Of a stretch of 64,000 nucleotides of DNA, positions 47,801 through 60,823 are shown one piece after another. The stretch lies in the NCBI RefSeq assembly GCF_000150275.1, contig NW_002060943.1:8936701-9000700 (forward strand), in the 5' to 3' direction. Origin of the DNA: Trichoplax adhaerens. Its lineage: Eukaryota > Placozoa > Uniplacotomia > Trichoplacea > Trichoplacidae. Position 1 is the first letter of the stretch; the number at the start of each line of letters is the position of its first letter. The translations under genes and the position numbers were made by a program. The notes beneath the pieces are model-generated. The model was not told the DNA's origin. It made no database searches and was given only the letters and a program-made list of their open reading frames with translations.

Positions 47801-50800
47801 ACAGTGGGTCAAATATTTCTAAAAAAGTTGAATTTTTCATTCAGTGTCAGAGTTTTTATTCATTACTTAATGAAATAATACTGTGTAATCAATCTGAGCA
47901 AGTCATGAAAAGCAATCATTGTAATTTTGGATTGCCTTTTTATGAGTAACACTACTATATCCTAAAGAATGATTAGGAGCTACCATATATTACGCCTGTA
48001 AAACATAACTTCTATTATATAATATTAGCTATAATTGTTAAACTGAATTAATTCAGTAAACGCGTGACTATTAATCATGTAAAGATTAATGTAGTAAAGT
48101 GATTTATGTATGGTATGGTAATGGTACTGTATACCTAGTATTTGTCATAAACCTTGACGTAGTGAAAAGTGTTTCAAGAGTTTAAGTTACGTAGGATGTT
48201 ATATTTGTAGCTGTTCGTAATGACTACATATTTTTTCTTAATCTTTAACTGATTATTTTGGATAATATTTAAAACAGGATCTAGTCGAGTATAGGCGTAG
48301 AATGAGACCCTTGAAAGTAAAAATGTTGGACGGAACAGTCAAGACTGTCATGGTAAGTGGCCGTAAAGAAACGATGACAATCGACAGGATATTTCACCTT
48401 TATTTTGTCACGTCGGTGATTATAAAAAACTCACCGACGGGAATCAATTATTCTCGGATTTGAAAAATATATTAGAAGTATTTTCAATAGCATAATAGTT
48501 AAATGATTTTTCTCATAATTAGACCGATATATACAGTACGCGTATATTACTGTTATCAACTATAATATGACCGTCGATTTGTAATTATAGAGTATATTGG
48601 TAATACATATACATGTCGGGAAGTATAATTAAGTTAAATTCTCTCTGCTGTTAGGCTGACGACAGTCATCACGTTGGACAATTAATAAAGTCCATTTGCT
48701 TAAAATTAGGTTTGGATCTATTTATTTATGTTTTCACAATAATGGAATAGACTAGATAACACGTAAATTTATTAATATCTGCCTATTACCAGTAACTCCG
48801 ATAACAAAAATGTCTTAGGGAAAAAAGGAAATAATTTATTACTTGTTATCATCATGTAGGTATTCAAAATTCGGATGAGTTTTCCCTTGTTGTAGAAGAA
48901 GTCAACGATGAGATATCGAACAAAACTCAAACGAAAGTAGGCAAACAAAAATGGATATTTATCGTTGATTTTTCAAGACTATATATACAGTATATAGTAC
49001 ATGTATTTTGATCTTTAAAATCATATAGGATAAAACTATCCAACGAGACCAGAAAAAATTAGATCAACTTATCAAGAAACTGCATACGGATGATGAATGT
49101 ACATACAGCTTTCCATTGATTTTCTCAACTATTTGCTTGTTTTGTTGCTTATGCATGATCACGTTTTTCAGTAAATTGGCTCGCTCATGAGAAAACATTA
49201 AGAGAACAAGGAGTTGATGAGTCGCAAACTCTTGTACTTAGGTAATAGAAATTAGACCAATTGTTATCGGTGTAGAAGTTGACGTATGTTATTTTAAGAA
49301 AAAATTTATAATACATTTTTATTTTCATGCTTGTAGACGGCGGTTTTTCTTTGCTGACTCCAACGTCAGTACTCTAGATCCTGTTCAGTTGAATTTGCTT
49401 TATGTACAGGTATAGTGTTTGTGTTGTAATCACATTATTATTATTAGAGATAAATGTTAGCGTGTACATCATAATTTATACGAGTAATACAGTATAACAG
49501 AAAATTGAATATTATGCAGTGCTATTCATATTATCTACTAATGTCTTTGCTAGACGCGTGATGATATTATTAAAGGCACGCATCCGGTAACCTTTGAAGA
49601 AGCTTGTACGGTTAGTCCTGTTGTCATTGAGCTTAAAAGCGGTTACCATTTAGCATTTATATTTCGGATTAAGTATCATATATGTATCCAACTTTACATA
49701 TTGTTTTTTTTAACTTTTTTAGTTTGGTGGTCTGCAATGCCAAATTCAAATTGGTAATCACGATCCGTCAAAGCATAAGCCTGGATACGTAGAGTACGTG
49801 TTAACTGATCGTAATCCTTTTTGTCAGATTTAAATTTTTTTACGGAAATTTTTATTAATTCAATAGTTTAAAACAGTACTTGCCTGCTGAATATGTAAAA
49901 ATGCGAGGAGCAGAAAGAAAGATACTTTCGGTATTCTAGAAAAGAGCAATTCTTATATTTTGAAATTGAGCGATGAATTACTATAAAGCCTTCTGTTTGT
50001 GATTGTAACCTCCGTATCAATCTACGTAAATAGGAACATGCAGAATTAGGTGGCTTGTCAGAGTTAGAGGCAAAAGAACAGTACGTCAAGCAATGTCGTG
50101 CACTTAAAACCTATGGTGTTACTTTCTTTGTAGTCAAGGTAAGTTCTTGATTTTTGTTTAGTTTTTTGGCACTATTTGAAGCTAATGCAATGTTTTGCTG
50201 ATCATATTATATTAGGAAAAGATAAAAGGAAAGAATAAATTAGCTCCACGATTATTAGGTATAACACGAGACAGCGTTTTGCGAGTAGATGAAAAGACAA
50301 AAGAGGTAACTCTTTTTTACTTGAAATATTGTCATCGTTGACCAACTTTATTTATAAAGTTTACATTTATTTAGGTTCTAAAGTCATGGCCTCTCACAAC
50401 CATCAGAAGATGGGCAGCATCAGCGAACAGTTTTACGCTTGTAATAGACAACTTAAATGGCTACCTTGACCATATCGGTTATGACTTTGTACCTACTTAG
50501 ATATGATTATGTTTGCAGGATTTTGGTGATTACTCGGATTCCTTCTATTCCGTACAAACAAAAGAAGGAGAGCAAATTTCTCAATTAATAGCCGGATATA
50601 TTGATATTATTATAAAAAAGGTAAGTTTCAATCGCCACCTGAACTGATGTATGATAATAAATCTTTACGAAGGCAGAGTAGTTGATACTTCCTTACTACC
50701 TGTACATTCAGAGGAGAGTTGAAGGCCGTCAGTTAGACTTTGATGAAGAAGGCGCAGTAATGGAGGATTCTGTATCTCCGGCTAGGTACTGTTCGTAAAT

Positions 50801-53800
50801 CATTTATAATTAAATTTTTAAAATTAATAAACCAATGACAGTTTTGGGCTATACGTGTTTATTCACATCGTTTAGTGCAACAGTAATTCAACAAAGGCAG
50901 GGGAACTCCGCTCATTCTGAATCTCAAAGTGTCTCAGTTCCTGGTATTGTTGGGCAAGGCGGACAAGGTAATGCGTTGTCATCATGGATGTTATGCTAAA
51001 TTGTTATGAGCACTTTATACGAAAACGCCCTTTCTTAATTTACGATAGCTCCGCAAAGTCTTATTATGGGCTCAGTTCAGCAAAATGCGCATATATCTTC
51101 CAAAGAAAAACATGCACATCAATTACATGCGCCGTCCGGGGTAAATACTGTTATTAATAGGACGGAAACCTGGAATCCAACTTACAGTAATATCTTGGAT
51201 ATATCCATTAATTTTACAGGGTCCGCAATCGGTTATGATGGGCAGTAGACAGAGTCCAAAAGCAGCCTTTTTAAGTAATATTTCGGCTGGTTTCATGGCA
51301 GCATCTGCCACAACTGCAGCATTAGATGAGCCAGCCGAGTTGCCAGATCTTGGTTCAGATCCGGCATCTTTACAGTGGAAGCGTAATACCCTTCACATAT
51401 CTCAAGAAAATGTCAGAGCAAACATAGCTGCAATTAATGGATCCGCTGCTGCAATAATACTGTTAACATCAAGTTAGTTACATTTAGACTGGCATTCTGC
51501 AAATTATTAATATCTAAATTTTATTGGTTAACATTAACATTTTAGATCCTGATAAAGAAATTGATTATACAGCCATTGGCTCTTCCGTAACAACCATTTC
51601 GTCAAATATGAATGATATGGCCAAAAGAATAAAAATGATTGCCGCTTTGCAAGACGATGAGTACAGTGTTGACTTGATTACAGCAACTAAAGAGTTAGCT
51701 TCTGCATTTGTAAAACTGCTAAAATCAAGTCAACCAGAGAGTATGGAATCGCGGCAGAGTTTGTTGGAGGCAGCTAATGATGCCGGAATTCATAGTAAAA
51801 GGATCCTAACGTATATGGGGGATAAGACCTTAAACGAGCAATTTCATGTACGTAGCATTTCAGCTTGGTAGTAATAGTAACGCATGTATCTTTATCAAAA
51901 ATTTTCAATGTTCTAGGAGGATCTCCTTAACGCCGCTAAAGCTGTAGCGTTGGCTACTACTACTTTAATGAAGCAAGCGAAGAATGTTGCGTCCAATTCT
52001 AACGACCCGTCTCTTCAAGATACCGTAATCATCACTGCTAAGAATGGAGCCATTTCTTCATCGCAGCTTGTAACCTGTGTCAAAATTCTTAGTCCCACAT
52101 TGGATTCCCTACTTTGTCAGGAGCAACTTTTTGATGCTGGTCAAAATGTGATTAAAGCTATAAATAACGTTGTTGCTGCTTGCAAGGTAATTCATTTCGG
52201 ATTATATTATAACAATATCTTATTTAGATGTGATATTACAAATAAAAACTACACGTAACCAGTTCATTTTAGAAAAGGACTGTATATCTTCTTATTTAGA
52301 ATGAAAGCGTAGACGAAGATTTACAGGAAGATGTTGACGAGGCAGCTAACCAAGTTAAAATCGCTATTGATAACCTTAATAACTTTGTAAAGGGAAACTT
52401 ATCAAGCAGTAATGAAATAAGCAAATACGATGGAATTTGTGACGTGATATTAGATGCCAGCGAGAAATTGTTTAATAGCGTTGGTAACGCTGTAGAAATG
52501 ATAAAACAAGCTAAGATGATGGCCCAGGTATCGTAGCTAAGCTTTCTGAAGATTGTTTTGCACGAAATTGAGGCTATTAACTCCCGTAACATTGTTTAAT
52601 AGGGTGCGTCTGATCTCGTAAATTCTATCAAACTGGAGGCAACAGAAGAACAATACGAAGGGGACAGACAGAAATCGTTGCTTTCTGCAGCACGCATGGT
52701 TTCGGATGCAACTGGTCAAATGGTTGCTGCCGCTAAAGTATGATTTATTATTCTTGGTCTTCTGTGTTAGATGATTTTCGTTTTAAATCGTAAAATTTTT
52801 TAGGCTTGTACGCAAAGACCAAATGATCCAGTATTACAGCAAGAACTTAAAAGAACTGCTGAAAATTTGAGATATTCCGTAAATGCAGCTTCAGGAAATG
52901 CCCTTATAAGAAAACGAATATTCGATCTAGAAGTTAGTATTAAAGTCAATAAAAAAGTAACGAGTTACGGGTATTATTAATAACTTTTATTAATAAATAA
53001 ATGTAAAGATTGCCGCAAAGCAGTTGGCGATATCTACAATGCAGCTAATTGCTGCAGCTCATGGAGTTTCTACGTCCAATAGAAATGAGAATTCACAGAA
53101 AGATCTTGAGGCTAAGTGCAAGGTTTGCATTTTACTTTTAATACCTTTTCGATTTAATATTTAGAGTTATTTGTCGTATGATAATTAATTTATTACCAAA
53201 TTGAACAGAGTACTGGCGATAGCTGTGCTAAGCTTATTGAAGGTTACAATAATAGTGCTGCTAATCCGAATAAAACTGGATATTTACTAGCCCTTATTAG
53301 TGCCAGTGAAGAAATGATACAAGTATGTCTAACTTCGATGGAAATTTCTATTAAGCAATGCTTACATCATTTCTAAGTTTTATTGTCCTAAAAATTAGCC
53401 TGCAAGTGACCTCATTACATCAGCAAGATCAGCTAATCCGCATGTAAATAATATGGCTGCCGCTAATCAGTTGTCAGCTTTTACGAAAGCCACTGTTACT
53501 GCATTGAATGATCTCAAAACAGCTTGTAATAAGGTACACCACTAAAATTCTTACAAGTACCTTCAAGCTACTATGGCTAGGTAGTTTTGGTATGATCTAC
53601 GGTATATTTTCAAACTGTACGATTCTTTTGGTATATTCTTTGTTAAGGCCTCCGAAGTTTGTGGATCGGTTGAAATGGATACCACCTTAGAAGTTGTTGA
53701 TTCCTTAATTGAAGACCTAGCAGCTATCAGAGTAGCTGTAGATGCGAAGAAATTATTACCGCTACCTGGAGAGTCGGTAAGTGTAGATCTATGTAATTGT

Positions 53801-56800
53801 ATTCAATCATTCGTACCAGGTTATACGTGACAATTTTATTAATCTATTTCTTTAATTAGCTGGAAGCATGTACAATGGAATTAGGCGCTACCTGTAAATC
53901 CCTAGGATCTGCGATGGCACAATTAATAACAGCTGCTACACAAGTAAACCTTGGTTTATCTTATTTTAAGTTAAAGTTAGTTTAGTTCTTTTCAACTGTA
54001 ATTCATCTGATATGTTCATATACAGGGGAACGAAAGCTATACAGGTTTGGCTGGACGTGATATGACCAATTTACTACGTGCATTAACCGGATCGGTGCGA
54101 GGAGTTGCAGCAGGATCCGATGACGTTATTGAACAAGCAAAGATTATTAATAATGCTGATGAAGTATTAAGGAAGTCGAATACACTTTTAAGTAACGCAA
54201 AACTTCTTGCCTTGAACCCTGGCGACCCGAACCTAAAAACATTACTGCATGAGGTGCGAGTCTTAACCTCGATGAAAGCTTTGCATCGTGTTTCTGTTGC
54301 ATACACTAGTGTTATTTATAAAATTGTTTATAATTTGCTATACATATACCGTAAAAATATTTGCACTGATGTCTATCTGAACTGAATGACGTTAAATTAA
54401 TGAAGGCTGCTAAGGATATGGCCAGTGCTTTAACTAAGTGCATTGACTGTTTACCTGGTCAAAATGACGTCAACACTGCTATTGATTCTATTCGTGACTC
54501 TTCCAATTCTTTAAAGGCCAATGTAAGACCCATTTTATCAGTAAAGGGAATTTCACAGCTAATTGCTCTTCTAACTTGAGTCTATTTTAGCTATCAAGGG
54601 ATAGAAGCCTTCAAGACTGCCAAAATAAATTATCCACAATGGCGGCAAGTCTCAACGTACTCGCTAATGAAGTAGTTAAAGTATCGACAAATTCTTCCCA
54701 GGAACTTCCCGATTCAGCTAAGAAATTTGCAGCAATGCATAGCCGACTACTATCTACGGGTTCAGACGTAGCAGGACATTTTGACGTGAGACTTTATTTT
54801 GGTGTAAGTGTCATTCTTGTTGTTGCTATGTATGTATATTGATACTACTTTGTGCAATTGTAGGATAATTTAGAGCAAGATAAAATTGTTGGAAATTTAA
54901 GAAACATTTCTAAGTCCTCCATAAATCTGCTATCAACTGCAAAGTTGCACTCTATGAACCCTTCTGCACCGAATATTAGAAACGAATTAACCGCAGCTGT
55001 TAGGTAAAGTTTTCTACGATTACATTCATAATAATCTTGTAGAATTCATAAGATGATTGATTATGCAATAAAAAAACAATTTACTTCTATGTATTTGACT
55101 ACTATAGGGCTGTTGCGGAAGGTATCAATAAGCTAATCGATTCATGCACAAAGGTATCATCACTTGGTGCTAAGGAATGTGAGAGGGGATTAAGAAGGAT
55201 TCAGGTAAGTACTTACAAGATTTCAGTGTAGCTTTAATTATGTTTGCTATATTCATTTCGCTAAAGTTACTCAAGGAAGAATTCAACATCTATAGGTAAT
55301 GGCCGGTGTCATTGACAGCCCTAAAGAACCCGTAACAGATGCATCTTACTTTGCTTGTCTTGAAACTGTTGTCGAAAAGTCGAAACTGTTGGGAGAGACT
55401 ATGTCTTCTGTCAATAACCATGCTAAGAAATCCGAAGAACCTGAATTTATTAATGCTGTCAAGATGTCTGTGGATCTCATGTGCATACTACTTGAAGCAG
55501 CTGCACAGGTATGTACCGTATTTGTGATAACGTTTATATTAAATTTAAGATCTCAATGTTTTTCTCTATGTAAGAATAAATGTTTATATTTATTTGATTA
55601 TACTGTAGGCTGCATACCTAGTTGCAATCTCTGATCCAAGCAGTATTGCTGGCAAGCCTGGATTAATAGATCAAGCATACTTTGCCAGGCTTAAACAAGC
55701 AATCATTCAAGCAACTGATACTGTTGCCAAAACAGATAGTACTTCGGAAGAATTATTAGTAGCAGCTACTGAAATTGCGAAAAATTCTACTTTACTTTGC
55801 ACGGCATGCAAAGAAGTCTCTGTAAAAACAAGCAATCCAGTAGCTAAAAGACAATTTGTACTCTCAGCTAAAGATGTTGCTAATGGAACAGGAAACGTTG
55901 TTCGAAGTATCAGAGTATGTATAGATTATTGCTTTAAATGTTCGAAAATAACCTCAGCAATTTTAGTCAATTATGTATGATGACTAAGTATCTTTTACAG
56001 ATTTAATAAGCTTACTATTTGATCTTATATAGAATCTTGCTGCTGCGTACTCAAATGATGCGAAAGAAACGTGTATTGCGGCAACTAGACCATTGGTAGA
56101 GGCTGTGGAATCTCTAATATTATATGCATCGTCTCCTGAGTTCGCCTCTGTTCCTGCTAAAATCAATACAAAAGTATGTTCACGAATAACACTTATGAGT
56201 AAGCCAATACATATAAATTGTAATCTATCTATCATTAATTATCTTTCTATCTGTAGGCTCAGGAAGCCCAGGTACCCATAGTTACTGCCGGTAAAGTGAT
56301 TGTATCTACTGGTAGCACTTTATTTAGTGCAGCGAGAGACCTAATGTTTGACGGTGAGGACAATACCCAGCCTTCAAAACTTTCTGGCCACATCAAAGGC
56401 GTTCTTTCTGCTATAAAACAATTGGTAGCAGCAATTAAGTAAGTCAACTCATCGATAATGGTATAGTGTTACTAAGCGTAGTAATTTTTAGAGCGTGGAT
56501 TTAATTAAATTACGGTACACTTGATAGAGAAAAAGCCCCAGGACAGCAGGAAATTAGTCTAGCACTTGATCAGATCAATCGATGTATAACAGCAATTAAT
56601 CAGAATGCCTTACTGGCTATCAGTGGCATGTTATCGCCTCAGGAAGATGCTACACTTCAGGTGAAATGCAACAGATATATAACATTTAGGTTTTGTATTG
56701 GGTATATCTTAACTAAAATGAAATCTCGTTAGGCTCTGCAAGATCGGATGACTGGGTTAGTCAATGAAATGCTATACTCTGTTGATGGCTTGGCTACAGC

Positions 56801-59800
56801 TGCTAAAGGAGAACCTGAAAAATTGGGTCACCAGGTAACATGTAGTACTTGCTTTTGACACTTTAAAGGAAATCGTTCTCATACTGTACACATTGTCATA
56901 GGTCGCAGCCTTTACCAATTTTATTGAGCCTTTAACAAACGCTGCCATTGGAGCGGCATCAGTAATGAATAATCAATCACAACAAAGGAATTTGCTAGAT
57001 CAAACTAAGACCGTTACTGAAGCTCTCTATAGCTTGATGTCGGCGGCAAAAGAAGCCGGAGGAAACGTCAAGGTTTGTACATTTGTGAAATATCGTATTA
57101 AAATCCGTTTTTAAGGTTCTTACTGATACATAAGTTAATATGTGTTAGTGATTTTATAACATATCAGACGCTATATTATTACAACTCTATGATTACGTAG
57201 ATTATACTTTAACTAATGCCGTTTTGCTTTATAAAGGCTACCATCCAACATGAACATGTTAACGAATCCAGAAGCGAAGTTTGCGATGCCTTAAACGATC
57301 TAAGAAAGACTCTTGAAAAAGCTAGTAGTAATGCAAGCGTCATAAAGCAGTATATTGAAAATATTAATAAAGCAATGGAAAAAGTATGTAACATCATTAA
57401 AATGTACTCTGATAAAATAAATGATGCGCTGTAATTTTAATTATTTGTTATTATTTGTGCAGGCATCAAATATTGTTGAAGCCAAGCCAGAGCACTCTTT
57501 TGTGGATTATCAAACACGAATTGCTCGAACTGCTAAGGCTATAGCTACTTGTAGTCAGGACATGGTATGGCTTTTTTCTCTTATCATGTAGAATTCTTGC
57601 GCCGTTTTACTATTATCAACAATGATTTATTAGGTTGGAAAATCGGCTACCAATCCGCAAGATCTTATTCCTCTTACCGGAAATTTAGCCAAGAGTTATA
57701 TATCTTTGGCTGATGATACACGATGCGCTGTCGTGACGATTGGAAATGCAGAGGTATACTATCACTGCATCTAGACTCACAAATAGACGATAGCTCATAA
57801 CTCACTCATCGTGTAGTGAAATCCATGTTAAGGTATACAATTCATAAAATGTAGGTATCGACAAGAATAAAAACCTCAGTTTATGAAGTGGGAAAATCTT
57901 CATTAGCGCTTACCAAGTTATGTGGACTTGTGGAGTCTGATCCTGATGATCAATCCTTAAAAAGAAAACTAGCTGACAGTGCTAGAAGTTTAGCTGAGAA
58001 TGTTAGCACTAAAGTTATTAAAGTTGACTTTCATGTTTTTCCTTTCACTTAAATTACGACATTCTTTACATTCAATAGGTTTCCTATTTAATGGCTGCAA
58101 TGCAATCGGGATCAAGAGGTACCCAGGCATGTATTGATGGTTGTACTATACTTTCTGGTTTAATTGGTGACCTGAGTACATACAGCATGTTTGCCTCTGC
58201 TGGGACGCTCGAAAGTGAAGTTGAAAATGATTCTTTTGTAAATTACCGGTACGTGACATCTAAGTTCGTTCAGTTGATAGAAATCTTTTCTACGTCTCTT
58301 ATCATAATGCTATTGACATTTCGTAAACAGAGATGAAATCTTACTGGCCGCAAAATCTTTGGCTGAAGATTGCTCAAAACTGACTGCCAGCTCGTCGTTT
58401 ACGCAGGAGCAGCTTGCAGATGATATTCATAAAATTATTGATCGAATATCCTGTCTTAGCAACAGTATTAAACTAGGAGCGTCTGCCCTCCCAGTAGCTG
58501 AATTGGATACTCAAGTTGGTGCTCATAAGTTATCAATTTATGGCTTAAGCAATTATTACTTAGTTCAAATTCGTTGATAATTTACTGTATAGAAATCTTT
58601 TATAACAATGTAGGTTATGCTCTTAAACAGCGCTATGGATGTAGCAGTTGCTTTAAATAATCTCCTAAATGCGACCAAAAGTGCATCTGGAAAGCCAGAT
58701 TCAGATCCTAGTTTCGCGGAATTGAAAACGAATGCAAAGGTATCTTCAAAAAAACTGTTTCTCTGATACAATTTTCAAAAAAAGAAAATCGCATTTGAAA
58801 TGATGGATGTATCATTTCGATTTGCAACCTCTAGAGTCTCGTAGAATCAGTATCGTCTTTAATTAAAACGGTGACGACTGTTGGAACATCCTCAGCGCGA
58901 GGCCTAAGAGCCCTAGAATCAACAATAAATGCAATTAGCCACGAATTGAAGGTATTTTAGATGCTGTCTACTTTATATCCAAAATTTTGATAATGAAAAT
59001 TTAAAGTTTTATTATTGGGATTGATTGATTAGTCAATCGACAAACCACCTGAAAATTCAGAGAGAAAAGTGACTCCGGAAGATTTAATCCGTAGTACTAA
59101 AGGAATTACCGTCGCCACTGCTAGGGCTGTTGCTTGTGGCAATTCTGGTAAACAAGAGGATATTCTTGCGGCTGCGAATGCTGGTCGACAAGCTGTATTC
59201 AATATGATTGAAATGGTCAAGGTTAATATGAATATAAACTGAGTGTATTGTTTATGAAGAACCTCCTTTCATTTAAGAGAGGTAATGAATTTTTGTTCGT
59301 ATATCGCAGCTTGCCGCACTCGAATGTAATTTGGATGTTAAAACGGATCTCATAAGTTCATGTCAAGATTGCGTGAACTACTTCTTGAAATTATTGCAGT
59401 CTTTATCGCAGGTAAGTGTTGTTGCTACTTTATTTATATTGCAATAGGTAAATAGTATAATATTAATTATTTTCTGTACGAACGTAAATGATTTAGACAT
59501 TAGAGAATCCAACAACTGAACGAAAACAAAGTTTACCACTACAATCAAGATATGTTGCCTCAGCTGTTAGTGAATTAGTTAGAATCGCTCGCGAATTGAA
59601 AGGTTAGCATTGTTTGATAATGTTAATGTAATGTATTATGTACTAAAGCTAAACGATACGTAACATAATGTTTACAACAGGAAATGATTATGTGGATCCT
59701 GAAGATCCAGCTACTATGGCCGAAAATGAGCTTTTAAATGCTGCGGCTTCAATCGAAATGGCTGCTAAAAAGCTGGAAAAATTGAAGCCAAGACAGATGA

Positions 59801-60823
59801 AAAATGTGAAGTGCTAGATGGTTTTAAACATATTAAATGGAATATATAAATTGATTGTAGTATTTTACTCATTTTAGAGTGCGGATGAGTCATTAAATTT
59901 TGAGGAACAAATTATAGAAGCAGCAAAATCTATCACCTCTGCTACTGCATTACTTATAAAATGTGCTACAGTTGCTCAGAGGGAGCTAGTAGAACAAGGA
60001 AAGGTAATTTCGTTTGCTATTACTTTTTTCAATATTGATAATATTCGAATACTTTTGCTCACATACTGTACTTGTATATAGATAAAAGATATTAAAGGTG
60101 GTGAATCTACTCAGGAGGAATCTCAGTGGTCGGAAGGCTTGATTTCAGCTGTATGCCAATCTATATCATTCCTTACTATTATTTCTTAATTTGTATTAGC
60201 TATAGATGTAAATCAGTTTAAATTCTATCGGATTTTAGGCACGTATGGTTGCAACTGCAGTTGGAGCTCTTTGTGATGCTGCTAATGCGGCAGTACAAGG
60301 AAATGCAAGTGTAGAACGCCTTGTTTCATCGGCTAAGGCAGTGGCTGCTTCTACTGCTCAACTTCTTGTAGCATGTCAAGTTAAAGCTGACAAAGAGAGC
60401 AAATCGAATGCTAGACTTCAGGTAATGTTAGACTATTTGTCCTAGCTCCTATTTGAATGCAATACATAGAAATGTCTAGCGCTAACTTTGATTCTTATTC
60501 AGGCCGCTGGAAATGCTGTAAAAAAAGCAACAGATAGTCTGGTTAAAGCCGCTAAGGTTGCCCGTGGTGATCGCAATAGTGATCCAATTGGTCAACCTGT
60601 AATAGTTAATAAAAAGCTAGTTGGAAGCTTAGCCCAAGAAATTGAGGCGCAAGAAGCGATTTTGAAAAAGGAAAGAGAATTAGAAGAAGCAAAGAAAAGG
60701 TTAGCTGCTATTCGTAAAGCGAAATATCACCATGATTCACAAAATAAGCCTGGCAAGGGTAGCGAAACGCCTGAGACGAGTGGAAGTAGTAGCAGCGGAT
60801 TGGATGCCTTTGGATCACAGTAA
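44876..60823 (+). CDS. TLN: Talin, integrin-actin adaptor (58 coding exons, 2575 aa)
   Basis: Cytoplasmic adaptor that binds integrin beta tails with its FERM head and actin and vinculin with its rod. ATG 44876; TAA ends 60823. Exons 1-30: 44876-44944, 47171-47246, 47628-47725, 48278-48352, 48655-48709, 48860-48936, 49029-49098, 49172-49241, 49337-49409, 49554-49610, 49723-49793, 49867-49930, 50034-50138, 50216-50305, 50375-50440, 50519-50620, 50712-50785, 50876-50967, 51049-51140, 51220-51472, 51546-51847, 51917-52186, 52300-52527, 52603-52737, 52804-52932, 53009-53122, 53209-53322, 53399-53533, 53648-53776, 53860-53943. Exons 31-58: 54026-54253, 54406-54522, 54591-54785, 54864-55003, 55108-55204, 55296-55508, 55609-55914, 56033-56173, 56257-56438, 56528-56660, 56733-56834, 56902-57072, 57237-57383, 57463-57564, 57634-57753, 57855-58001, 58079-58248, 58331-58514, 58614-58739, 58835-58951, 59033-59221, 59310-59411, 59497-59602, 59681-59805, 59878-60003, 60082-60150, 60239-60421, 60503-60823. 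Tell-tale strings: DEDPKKGIWL, KMLDGTVKTVM, NWLAHEKTLREQGV, LIAGYIDII, RGTQACI, ADESLNFEEQ, STAQLLVAC. Length is close to vertebrate talins (about 2540). Confidence 0.97.
44945..47170 (+). other. Talin intron 1 (2.2 kb)
   Basis: By far the longest talin intron; most others are under 150 bp. It splits codon 23 (end of KQIKTMK) from FDSSSIIYDVCK. It contains scattered GTACAGTAC palindromes. A long first intron often holds regulatory DNA, but nothing specific can be named. Confidence 0.75.
47171..50620 (+). other. Talin head (FERM F0-F3) exons 2-16
   Basis: With exon 1 these encode about residues 1-406. F0/F1 carries DYGLFLADEDPKK and KMLDGTVKTVM; F2 carries NWLAHEKTLREQGV, then LDPVQLNLLYVQ and TFFVVKEKIKGKNK; F3, the phosphotyrosine-binding-like module that binds integrin NPxY tails, carries RRWAASANSFTLDFGDY and GEQISQLIAGYIDII. 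All boundaries align with vertebrate talin without gaps that would remove a subdomain. Confidence 0.92.
48411..48439. repeat. Stem-loop in talin intron 4
   Basis: CGTCGGTGA (48411-48419) and TCACCGACG (48431-48439) are exact reverse complements with an 11-nt A/T loop. The GC-rich 9-bp stem stands out in an AT-rich intron, about 60 nt after the donor of exon 4. Confidence 0.5.
50712..60823 (+). other. Talin linker, helical rod, actin-binding R13 and C-terminal tail
   Basis: Exons 17-19 form a Gln/Ser/His-rich linker. Exons 20-53 encode the rod of helical bundles, Ala/Ser-rich with repeated AA-K and LL patterns; vinculin sites are expected in these bundles but I did not map them. Exons 53-57 contain the I/LWEQ (THATCH) module, with DPEDPATMAENELL, SADESLNFEEQIIEAAKSI and STAQLLVACQVKAD. 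Exon 58 has the dimerisation helix (LKKERELEEAKKRLAAIRKA), followed by about 35 Ser/Gly/Thr-rich residues ending GLDAFGSQ in place of the short vertebrate end. Confidence 0.92.
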
